In this document: piece after piece, positions 18,482 to 26,155 of the stretch
Layout of the letters: every line of letters starts with the position of its first letter
Position numbering within the stretch: the stretch's first letter is position 1
Assembly (NCBI GenBank): GCA_965203365.1
Contig: OZ241878.1
Coordinates: 992,001-1,056,000 of the forward strand
Reading direction: 5' to 3'
DNA length: 64,000 nt
Origin: VYFG01 sp965203365
Lineage (GTDB): Bacteria; Pseudomonadota; Gammaproteobacteria; Arenicellales; Poriferihabitantaceae
The notes under the pieces: model-generated
What the model saw: only the letters and a program-made list of their open reading frames with translations
The model's database searches: none
What the model was told of the DNA's origin: nothing
Made by a program: the position numbers and the translations under genes

Positions 18482-18825
18482 TTAATTCGCAGATGTCGAT
18501 CACTCGGATTTTCAATATCCACCTGAATATCGCAATTTGCGATCATCAACAGGACTTTCAGTGATATTGATCGACCTCTTGTTTCAGATCCCGGCTGGAA
18601 TCAAGCTCTCTCTGATACGACAAAGGATTTCCAATAGCGATTTCCTATGATACCTATAGGAATTACAGTATAGCGATGACCGCTGAAATCTGTCAGACTG
18701 TTATCTGACAATCGAGCCAGTCACCAAGTCAGAGCATTCAGTGAACAAACAACCGGTTGTGATACAGAACCGCTCTCCCTGCGCCCAATGGAAAGCCGAT
18801 ACCTACCACAACCAAAACGACACAT
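18482..18825 (+). promoter_or_regulatory. Upstream region of ABC importer with two inverted repeats
   Basis: This 344-base gap holds two perfect 7-bp inverted repeats. TTCCTAT/ATAGGAA lies at 18642-18662 (7-base spacer) and TGTCAGA/TCTGACA at 18691-18710 (6-base spacer), about 165 and 115 bases before the ATPase gene. They are operator candidates for the metal/cobalamin-type importer. Neither matches the Fur box well, and no cobalamin riboswitch box was found. Confidence 0.4.
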
Positions 18826-19629
18826 ATGGGCCACAGATTCGATGGTGAAATTGCACTTGATCTAAACGGATTGGGCTTTCGCGTCGGGAGTAAAGAACTT
18901 CTTCGTGATGTCACGTTACATCTGAAGCCCGGCGAAACCCTAGCGGTCGTTGGATTGAACGGTGCTGGCAAAACGACACTGATCCGACTGTTGGCAGGTC
19001 TGATCATACCGACATCCGGGACAATCGCGTTGCATGGCCAGCTTTATGGGACGCTGTCAAGTGCTGAACGGGCGCGCCAAATTGCTTATGTCGGGCAACA
19101 CGAAGACGCCGATGGACGGTTGTCATTGCAGGACTACGTCGCCTTGGGGACCCTGCCTCACCATATGTCGTTGTCTTCCGCCGAAGTTTCTGACCGGGTA
19201 GAAGATGCGCTGGATAAGGTCGGATTATCGGACTCGGCGGCGACCCATTTCGAACTGTTGTCTGGCGGAGAACGCCAGCGCGCCAAGTTTGCACGGGCCA
19301 TCTGTCAAGCTCCCAGCCTACTTTTACTGGATGAGCCGACAAACCACCTGGATCCAGCCGCACGGGGTACATTGCTGACAGCCGCTTTAGAACTCGGTAT
19401 CACGGTGGTGACAGCGCTGCATGACCTGACTCTAATCGAGGCATTTGCGAGTCACGTAGCCGTGCTGCGTAACGGGCAGTTGACCGCTTATGGCCACCCA
19501 ATCGAAGTCCTGAAGCCTGATACCGTCAACAAGGTTTTTGGCGTCAATCTGTATCGCCTCGATCATCCATATGAGGAACGTATTCTGCCGTCATTAGACA
19601 TCGTCATCGGCAACTTATCCAACGGATGA
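18826..19629 (+). CDS. Iron/cobalamin-type ABC importer, ATPase
   Basis: FecE/BtuD-type ATPase of 267 residues. Walker A is VGLNGAGKTTLIRLLAG, the signature is LLSGGERQRAKFARA, Walker B with D-loop is LLLDEPTNHLD, and the switch is ALHDLTL. The Q-loop reads YVGQHEDAD. It leads a three-gene unit (ATPase, binding protein, permease) rather than the common binding protein-permease-ATPase order. The cargo (siderophore, haem or B12) cannot be assigned. The unit sits between csiV and the phosphorylase gene and may be an insertion there. Confidence 0.88.
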   Translation: MGHRFDGEIALDLNGLGFRVGSKELLRDVTLHLKPGETLAVVGLNGAGKTTLIRLLAGLIIPTSGTIALHGQLYGTLSSAERARQIAYVGQHEDADGRLSLQDYVALGTLPHHMSLSSAEVSDRVEDALDKVGLSDSAATHFELLSGGERQRAKFARAICQAPSLLLLDEPTNHLDPAARGTLLTAALELGITVVTALHDLTLIEAFASHVAVLRNGQLTAYGHPIEVLKPDTVNKVFGVNLYRLDHPYEERILPSLDIVIGNLSNG

Positions 19630-19687
19630 GTCATCCACCAAAACTTATCCCATGAACATAGCCAACTCAGCCGGCAAGGGCTGCCTG

Positions 19688-20641
19688 ATGTCGTATCGCA
19701 CGATCACCCGAACATTGCTCGGAATGGTCATCTATCTAAACATCCTGACTGCTTGGGCAGACGCGATCACTATCGACAACTGCGGAACTCCTCTGCAATT
19801 TAATGAGGTGCCCTCACGCATGGTCGTCCATGACATCAATATGTCTCAGATGGCTTTTGCTCTCGGACTCCAAGACCGGATAGTTGGTCTCACTGGCATC
19901 AGTGGGTGGTATAAGACCACGCCCGAGTTCGATCAAGCGCGCGAGACGATCCCCGAACTGGCGCCGAAGTATCCGACACTTGAAAACCTGATCGCGGTCA
20001 CACCCGATCTGTTCTTCGCTGGCTGGTACTATGGCATGAAGCCGGGCGGCGATGTGACGCCCGAAACGTTAGCACCGCATGGAATCAAGACGCTGATCCT
20101 ATCAGAGAGCTGTATCCACCTGAACAAGGACCGCCCAGCAGCATCGTTCGACCTGCTGTTCGATGATATGACCCGGTTAGGGAGGATCTTCGACAAGAAT
20201 GAAGAAGCCGCAGAGTTGGTCGTGAATTGGCAAGCCCAGATTGCTAATATCAAGGCCAGCGTGAGCGGGGTCAGCAGAAAACGTGTTTTTCTGTATGATT
20301 CCGGTACGGACAAGCCTTTCACGGCGGGGAAGTTTGCCATGCCGACCGCAATGATCGAGGCCCTTGGCGCCATCAACATCACTGCCGGAATGGAAACGAG
20401 TTGGGGGACGACCTCTTGGGAGGCAGTTGCCGCTGCTGATCCTGATTTCTTGATCCTGTTGGATTATCAGTCCGGTGGCGGAGCGGAAGAACTTTTGGCA
20501 TTCCTCAAAGCGCATCCGGTGATGCAGCATGTGACGGCCGTCAGGAACGAGGCTTTTGTCGCACTGCGCTATGAGGAGTTGACACCCGGACCCGCCAACA
20601 TCGAGGCGTTGGCGAAGATGGCGACTGCCATGAAACGCTGA
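19688..20641 (+). CDS. Iron/cobalamin-type periplasmic binding protein
   Basis: Class III (FecB/BtuF-fold) binding protein of about 317 residues. The start at 19688 (MSYRTITRTLLGM...) gives a good signal peptide ending near TAWADA; the frame is open to 19652. Family signals are SRMVVHDINMSQMAFALGL, the TPDLFFAGWYYG segment, SWEAVAAADPDFLILLDYQS, and the terminal YEELTPGPANIEAL. Its stop (TGA, 20639-20641) lies in the same frame as the permease gene that begins nine bases later. Confidence 0.86.
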   Translation: MSYRTITRTLLGMVIYLNILTAWADAITIDNCGTPLQFNEVPSRMVVHDINMSQMAFALGLQDRIVGLTGISGWYKTTPEFDQARETIPELAPKYPTLENLIAVTPDLFFAGWYYGMKPGGDVTPETLAPHGIKTLILSESCIHLNKDRPAASFDLLFDDMTRLGRIFDKNEEAAELVVNWQAQIANIKASVSGVSRKRVFLYDSGTDKPFTAGKFAMPTAMIEALGAINITAGMETSWGTTSWEAVAAADPDFLILLDYQSGGGAEELLAFLKAHPVMQHVTAVRNEAFVALRYEELTPGPANIEALAKMATAMKR

Positions 20642-20650
20642 TACGGTTCG

Positions 20651-21634
20651 TTGCGTCTTGTCGGCCTGTTGGTGCTAGGCTTCTTCGGCCTAGCCGGATT
20701 ACTGTTTGTCGCCGTCGCGGTCGGGTCAACACCGTTCAATCTGAAACAGATTATCGCAGTATTCACGGCCAGCGATACGACCAGCCCGGTTAGCCGCATC
20801 GTTCTGGATCTGAGACTTCCGCGAGCACTGCTGGCAGTTATCGTTGGTGCCGGGCTGGGCATGGTCGGTGCTGTGCTGCAAACCCTAACCCGTAACGATT
20901 TGGCGGATCCGTTCCTGTTCGGACTGTCTTCAGGAGCTGCGGCCGGGGCTGTGGTCGTGATTACTGTGACGGGCAACTTCCTCGGATTCTGGACATTGCC
21001 GATGGCCGCCTTTGCTGGCGGGCTGATTGCGTCGTTAATTGTTCTCGGTCTGTTCGGACGGCTGGCCAGGAAAAGTGCCAGCCAGATGGTCTTGGCAGGT
21101 TTGGCAGTGTCATTTTTGTTCCTGTCCTTGACCAACTATCTGATCTTTGCTGGCGATCAGCGTGCAGCTCATTCGGTGTTGTTCTGGACCTTGGGCGGTT
21201 TGGGGTTGGCGAAATGGGACATTCTACCAATCGCCTTGACCGGTCTTGCCGCCATTGGGGCATTGGCATTGCTGGCGCACCGGCAGTTGGACGCACTATT
21301 GGCAGGGGACGAGGCAGCACAGACGTTAGGTGTTTCCGTCACTCGGATTCGACAAGTGGCTTTTCTGGTCTGCGCTTTCACCACGGCCAGCTTCGTCGCA
21401 CTTACCGGCGTGATCGGCTTCATCGGCCTAATGGTTCCCCACTTGGCCCGCGGCATTGTGGGCCCCCTACATGGCGCCATGATACTGACATCGGCAGTGG
21501 TCGGTGCCTGTCTCTTGCTGTTGAGTGACATCGTCGCACGCACGCTGCTGGCGCCGCAGGAACTTCCCATCGGCGTACTCACCACCTCGGTCGGCGCTGC
21601 TTTCGTACTTGTCTTAGTACACCGGCAGAAGTGA
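20651..21634 (+). CDS. FecCD/BtuC-type ABC permease
   Basis: Polytopic inner-membrane permease, 327 residues and about 9-10 hydrophobic segments. It carries the family patterns DLRLPRALLAVIVGAGLGM, LADPFLFGLSSGAAAGA, GFIGLMVPHLARGIVGP and the terminal ELPIGVLTTSVGAAFVL. The only early start is TTG at 20651; no ATG or ribosome site precedes it. The frame is continuous with the binding protein apart from one TGA, so translation must depend on coupling or reinitiation. Confidence 0.85.
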   Translation: MRLVGLLVLGFFGLAGLLFVAVAVGSTPFNLKQIIAVFTASDTTSPVSRIVLDLRLPRALLAVIVGAGLGMVGAVLQTLTRNDLADPFLFGLSSGAAAGAVVVITVTGNFLGFWTLPMAAFAGGLIASLIVLGLFGRLARKSASQMVLAGLAVSFLFLSLTNYLIFAGDQRAAHSVLFWTLGGLGLAKWDILPIALTGLAAIGALALLAHRQLDALLAGDEAAQTLGVSVTRIRQVAFLVCAFTTASFVALTGVIGFIGLMVPHLARGIVGPLHGAMILTSAVVGACLLLLSDIVARTLLAPQELPIGVLTTSVGAAFVLVLVHRQK

Positions 21635-21872
21635 TCAACGAACACCAAATGCCAAAGGTACTTCACGTATCCAAGGCAATATTCCCTGTGCCGTTTCTAC
21701 CAGCCGGACCACGACGAAATGAGGGACTGTCAACACCACAGTACTGTCCCAAGTCATACCTCATCACAGCCCACTGAGTTAACGAATAGATTCCGTCGAA
21801 GTCAGATATTGTGATCCACTCAATCCTCAATTGAGGAGCCGCCGACCATGAAGAACATCATTTCTGCATGAA
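21635..21872. other. Convergent intergenic gap
   Basis: 238 bases between the permease gene (+) and the phosphorylase gene (-). No gene, repeat or convincing terminator was recognised. Confidence 0.5.
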
Positions 21873-22601
21873 TCAGCAATACGGCAGTATGGCCAAGCCA
21901 CGTAAGACACCCAGCTCCAAGTTCATTCGAATCATATCCATGGAAATGGGTGTGTCTGTCCGGCCTGCTGCTGCATTCACCACAATCGCAATGGTCGCAT
22001 AGTCAACACCAACCTCCTTGGCAAGTGCGGCTTCAGGCATTCCGGTCATCCCGACCACATGCGCCCCATCTCTTTCCAGTCGGTCGATTTCGGCTGCTGT
22101 TTCCAGTCTGGGTCCCTGACTGGCTGCATAGGTTCCCGATGTATGCACACGGACTCCAGACCGCTTGGCTGCCTGAATAATCTGTGACCTTAGCGTCTGT
22201 GAATATGGGTGAGTAAAATCGACATGCTCAAGTGAAACGCAATGTTCGTCATAAAATGTGTGTGCCCTTCCCCAAGTATAGTCCAGTATCTGATCCGGAA
22301 TGACCACATCCCCCGGGTTCATTCCAGCGTCAATCGCACCGACTGCTGCAAACGCAATGATTCGTGTGGCACCCCGGGTTTTCAGAGCATGAATATTGGC
22401 CCGGTAGTTGATTAGATGAGGCGGAATCGTGTGTCTGGGTCCATGCCTTGGAAGAAAAAGTATCGGTCGATCATACAACTTTCCAACGGTCAGTTTATCT
22501 GATGGCATGCCATAAGGTGTCTTCATCTCATGACGTTCCATGACCTGAAAATCATCCAGTCGGTCAAACCCCGTGCCCCCGATAATGGCGGTGTAACTCA
22601 T
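21873..22601 (-). CDS. S-methyl-5'-thioinosine / purine nucleoside phosphorylase
   Basis: MTAP-family phosphorylase of 242 residues that cleaves a purine (thio)nucleoside to base and (methylthio)ribose 1-phosphate. MSYTAIIGGTGFDRL, LPRHGPRHTIPPHLINYRAN, FAAVGAID and the VGMTGMPEAALAKE segment are visible. The gene's place behind csiV and mfd matches the Pseudomonas methylthioinosine phosphorylase locus, so that specificity is favoured; ordinary MTA phosphorylase is the alternative. ATG at 22601, with GAGG upstream, is preferred over the frame opening at 22637. Confidence 0.85.
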   Translation of the reverse strand: MSYTAIIGGTGFDRLDDFQVMERHEMKTPYGMPSDKLTVGKLYDRPILFLPRHGPRHTIPPHLINYRANIHALKTRGATRIIAFAAVGAIDAGMNPGDVVIPDQILDYTWGRAHTFYDEHCVSLEHVDFTHPYSQTLRSQIIQAAKRSGVRVHTSGTYAASQGPRLETAAEIDRLERDGAHVVGMTGMPEAALAKEVGVDYATIAIVVNAAAGRTDTPISMDMIRMNLELGVLRGLAILPYC

Positions 22602-22680
22602 CCCGTCAATCCTCTTCAGTGCATATTTCAAGATCACGTGAAATGGTGCTAAGCGGTCGGATCATGATACGCCGGGTCAA

Positions 22681-23547
22681 TCATCTCGTTTTTTCCTGTA
22701 GTATTTTCATCAGATATTGTCCATATCTGTTATCCCGAAATTTCGCCCCTAGCACTTCCAGTTGACTGTCATCGATGTACCCCTGTCTCCAGCAGATTTC
22801 TTCTGGACAGGAAATTTTCACGCCTTGCTGCATTTCAGTGGCATGAACAAACTGTGCGGCTTCGAACAGGGAGTCCGCTGTGCACATCTCCCGCCAGACG
22901 ATATGCTGATCTAGCACCTTCACGTCGAGCTTTCCTTCCTGCAGATAAGCCTGATTCAATTGAGCTACCCCGACTTCCCTACCTTCTGAGATGGACAGAT
23001 CACGAGCCTTGCGAACCACGGAATTGTCATAAAAATAAAGGTTGGTCATTACATGCTCCGACCTCGATAGCCCCAGTGTATCCGCCTGCCCATGCACTAG
23101 GTCAGTAGCAGTCATTTCACCCTTTTCCGAATCTTCAAGCGGATACACAAAAGCCTGTGCCCCATTTTTCAATGAAGCGGCTTCATGCAGAGTTTCCATC
23201 AAGCGGACACCATAAAACAGGTTATCGCCAAAAATCAGAGACACAGGGTGGGCCCCGATAAATTCAGCACCCGAGAGGAAAACTTCTGCCGAACCGCCTA
23301 TACCGGATTGCATGGCATAGGATAGGTTGATTCCCCATTGACTACCATCTCCCAGAAATCGCTGTAGCCAAGGAGTGTTCTGGGGTGTGGAAATCAGCAA
23401 AATATCACGAATACCCGCCAGTAACAGCACAGACAGCGGAAAGTAGATCATGGGCTTGTCATAAACCGGAACCAGGAACTTTGGCACTATCGGCGTTATC
23501 GGCCAAAGGCGGGTGCCGGATTCCGCCGCGAAAAGGATCCCCCTCAT
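22681..23547 (-). CDS. RmlA-like nucleotidyltransferase with eroded active site
   Basis: Full-length homologue (288 residues) of glucose-1-phosphate thymidylyltransferase RmlA. Scaffold motifs are kept: PVYDKPMIYFPLS, LLLAGIRDILLISTP, FLGDGSQWGI, GDNLFYG, LYFYDNSVV, KISCPEEI and RYGQYL. Catalytic and nucleotide-binding motifs are not. AGGSGTR reads AAESGTR, the SLEEKP region reads GLSRSEH, GELEITD reads GREVGVAQ, WLDTGT reads WREMCT, and the YGVVEF strand is gone. Ordinary RmlA activity is therefore doubtful. It may be a pseudoenzyme or a diverged relative. ATG at 23547 has GAGG six bases upstream. No other rml genes are nearby. Confidence 0.75.
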   Translation of the reverse strand: MRGILFAAESGTRLWPITPIVPKFLVPVYDKPMIYFPLSVLLLAGIRDILLISTPQNTPWLQRFLGDGSQWGINLSYAMQSGIGGSAEVFLSGAEFIGAHPVSLIFGDNLFYGVRLMETLHEAASLKNGAQAFVYPLEDSEKGEMTATDLVHGQADTLGLSRSEHVMTNLYFYDNSVVRKARDLSISEGREVGVAQLNQAYLQEGKLDVKVLDQHIVWREMCTADSLFEAAQFVHATEMQQGVKISCPEEICWRQGYIDDSQLEVLGAKFRDNRYGQYLMKILQEKTR

Positions 23548-24279
23548 CAGCATCCTCAATTAGCAGGTCGATAGATCCGCATCCATTATTGGTTGCATAA
23601 CTGTTGCAGTGGATGCAAGTCGCCTATCCGTATGTCGGACTACCACCCGAAGACCCGCCTCGAAGGCCAATGGATGGTCAGGCTAGTCGATTTTTCAATC
23701 ATACTGTGAGACACAAGGAACCAAACCGATTCATCACGACAGTCAGAAAAAACGGCAGCCATGAACCACATATCCGATTTCTTACTGACACCATAACCTA
23801 CATCACCGATGAGAGAACATGACATCCGATCCCTCTCCATGCCTTGAAAGCCGCCATACTGCCCCTCTCATCCAAATAGCAGCATGTTCGACCACGATAC
23901 CTTGACAGGCATGATCTGGATTGAAAAGACTCATCCCGCCAAGGATGCGGGGGCCATACCATTAGACATCGCTTGTTATAATGCATATCAGCCCATTCAT
24001 CACTGACTGTCACCCCCCCAGCCCAAAGTAAGACACCCCGCCCATCGTTCTGAGCATACTAAGAGGCTTTAAGGAAAGCAGAAATCGTCGGCTATCGTTG
24101 ACTTACCAACATGACCACGACATCGACAAAACAGGTGCCGATCGACGAGTCGCACACATTTGGTTCCTATTGTGAAATGTTGGATTTTACAGATGTCAGA
24201 AAATGGCATATTGGGCGAAAGTCGGTCATGGACGCATACTCATGGCCGAACAAGGTCCCGGCCAACAACTTGCCCCGCA
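23548..24279. other. Intergenic region downstream of lapB
   Basis: About 730 bases between lapB and the RmlA-like gene (both on -). Short frames of 60-72 codons occur on both strands, but none shows family signals or a good ribosome site. pyrF, which follows lapB in many gammaproteobacteria, is not here. Confidence 0.5.
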
Positions 24280-25479
24280 TCATGGATTCACCCCGTTACT
24301 GAAAGTCGCATTTTTCTGCACTGACCCCCAAGCTTTGCAACCGGGGCATTGCCAATGCAGCGTTGTGCTGCCCAACCCACATTGCCGGCAGTGATATTCC
24401 CGACTGTGTCCCATGGCTTCCGAAAGCAATCGGGCAATCAATTCAAGGTCGATCGATTCCCCCCGCAACAATTCTGGGGCATTGTGATTACACAACAACA
24501 TATACAAGCCCTCCAAGGAAGGATACTTGTAAATAATGTCTAGCTGGATTCGGGTTTGAGACAGGTCGCCACGCTGGCGTCGATACATTTCTACCAAAGC
24601 TGAAATGATTCGGGCATCTGGATTTTTTTCCAAAGCCAATTCCAGAAATTCACGACAACCTGGCTCATCGTGGAGCGCGGCATAACTGCATGAAACCATT
24701 TCAACAATCTCACCCAACGCCTCCGGAGCCCATTCTTCCAGTCGACGCCAAATTGATATGGCACCGCTGTGATTCCCTCTGGCCGCCAGAAGGCGACCAG
24801 ACAATATGGTGGCCCGTACACATTTGTCATCATAACGGTAGGCCGATTCGAGATAGTACTCCGCTTTGCCGGGTTTTCCTTCCTGCAAGGCATTGTTAGC
24901 CAGTTCGCAACAGTAATGGGACAGTCTGGCAGAGTAGTCTTGTTGTGATACTGTGGAAAGTTCCTTACCAATAACAATGGCACTATGCCATTCTTTTTCC
25001 TGATCGTATATCTGCAATAGAAAATGGCAGGCCTGCTCCTGATAATCGGGCAAAAGCCGCAGTTCCTGGAACAGGTTCTCAGAGCGATCAAACAGTCCGG
25101 CCCTGAAATAATCCTGTGCCAGTTCAAACAATGCCAGCGCTCGAACAGATTCCTCCAGATCCGACCGTTCCACCAGATTCTGGTGAATCTGGGTGGCACG
25201 TTCGACCTCGCCACGTCGGCGGAACAAATTGCCAAGAGCAATGTGCATTTCGACGGTGCTTTCATCCACAACCATCGCTTGCAAAAAAACCTGCAATGCC
25301 TTGTCCGACTGTTCATTGAGAAGCAGGTTCAATCCCTTGAAATAGGCTTCTGGGATGGCGGGATTGTCCGACTCGCCACGGACAGGCTGGCTTCCCTGGT
25401 CACGGTCCCGCAATGCCATGAACCAGCCACTAGCCGCCGCCACGGGCAAGAGAATCAACAACCAGACCGGTTCCATCAT
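24280..25479 (-). CDS. lapB: LPS assembly regulator LapB (YciM), TPR protein
   Basis: Inner-membrane-anchored TPR protein of 399 residues. With LapA and FtsH it controls LpxC turnover and hence LPS synthesis. One N-terminal membrane helix (PVWLLILLPVAAASGWFMA) is followed by helical TPR repeats over residues ~45-330. A C-terminal rubredoxin-like metal site carries paired cysteines in CRQCG and CPGCKAWG. The start overlaps the lapA stop by 4 bases (ATGA), matching the lapAB operon of enterics and pseudomonads. Confidence 0.93.
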   Translation of the reverse strand: MMEPVWLLILLPVAAASGWFMALRDRDQGSQPVRGESDNPAIPEAYFKGLNLLLNEQSDKALQVFLQAMVVDESTVEMHIALGNLFRRRGEVERATQIHQNLVERSDLEESVRALALFELAQDYFRAGLFDRSENLFQELRLLPDYQEQACHFLLQIYDQEKEWHSAIVIGKELSTVSQQDYSARLSHYCCELANNALQEGKPGKAEYYLESAYRYDDKCVRATILSGRLLAARGNHSGAISIWRRLEEWAPEALGEIVEMVSCSYAALHDEPGCREFLELALEKNPDARIISALVEMYRRQRGDLSQTRIQLDIIYKYPSLEGLYMLLCNHNAPELLRGESIDLELIARLLSEAMGHSREYHCRQCGLGSTTLHWQCPGCKAWGSVQKNATFSNGVNP

Positions 25480-25802
25480 GATTGATTCCTTGACGACAAT
25501 TCAGAAGAAATCAAGAGATTTCCGCCAGTTAGTTCTTCGCCGGTTGAGCAGGTTTCAGCATCACGAAGTTTCCGACTGACTTTGGCCAGGCGCCGCCGAA
25601 GTTTCAGGCTTTGTACCAACCCAACCAGCCAGCCAATGACCACACCGATGAGCAAAACAGTCCATAACAACAGTGACAACGATATCTCATATTCGATCCC
25701 CATATAATAGCTCAGCGTCACTGGATGAGGATTTTTCAGATAAAACGAGAGAGTAAGAAGAAAAAATATTACGATAACAATCACGTAAACTAATTTTTTC
25801 AA
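25476..25802 (-). CDS. lapA: LPS assembly protein LapA
   Basis: Small inner-membrane protein (108 residues) with two hydrophobic segments, residues ~4-21 and ~43-65. The conserved KNPHPVTLSYYMG linker and a cytoplasmic basic coiled end (KLRRRLAKVSRKLRDAE) are also present. It lies 11 bases after ihfB and overlaps lapB by 4 bases, the standard context for the LapAB partners in LPS control. Confidence 0.93.
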   Translation of the reverse strand: MKKLVYVIVIVIFFLLTLSFYLKNPHPVTLSYYMGIEYEISLSLLLWTVLLIGVVIGWLVGLVQSLKLRRRLAKVSRKLRDAETCSTGEELTGGNLLISSELSSRNQS

Positions 25803-25813
25803 CTTGCTTCTCC

Positions 25814-26137
25814 TTACTGGGCTTGATCCACTCTTAGTCTCAGTGCAGCACCCGGCTTGAAGTGGGGCGCATATTTTTCTGGCACCTTCACTTCATCCCC
25901 AGATTTCGGATTTCTTCCAATTTTGGGGGATCGGTAGTGCAGTGAAAGACTTCCAAACCCACGGATTTCAATGCGTTCCCCGTTGACCAGTGCCTTCGTC
26001 ATACAATCAAGAATGCTGTTGACCGCCAACTCCACATCCTGATGCAAAAGGTGAGGTGATTCGTGAATCATGTAATTGATCAATTCCGACTTGGTCAGAG
26101 TGAGCGGATCAACAGACTTTTCTTGTTTCAATGCCAT
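25814..26137 (-). CDS. ihfB: Integration host factor, beta subunit
   Basis: DNA-bending HU/IHF-family protein, 107 residues. The body TKSELINYMI, GERIEIRGFGSLSLHYRSPKIGRNPKSGD and YAPHFKPG is canonical IHF-beta, including the proline-bearing arm tip. The N-terminus has about 14 extra residues before the usual MTKSEL start. This longer start is retained because CCGGAGG sits at good spacing upstream of 26137. It lies 18 bases after rpsA in the usual cmk-rpsA-ihfB-lapAB series. Confidence 0.94.
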   Translation of the reverse strand: MALKQEKSVDPLTLTKSELINYMIHESPHLLHQDVELAVNSILDCMTKALVNGERIEIRGFGSLSLHYRSPKIGRNPKSGDEVKVPEKYAPHFKPGAALRLRVDQAQ

Positions 26138-26155
26138 ATTGGCCTCCGGTTGTCA

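Noticed and set aside
18482..18825. Cobalamin riboswitch upstream of the FecCD/BtuC-type importer
   Set aside because: No B12-box-like conserved core was seen; only short inverted repeats are present.
20639..20641. TGA between binding protein and permease as a selenocysteine codon
   Set aside because: The residue would fall at a domain junction, no SECIS-like hairpin is apparent, and both flanking proteins are complete without it.
24111..24302. 63-codon frame downstream of lapB
   Set aside because: Antisense overlap with the lapB end, no family signal, no neighbours suggesting a role.
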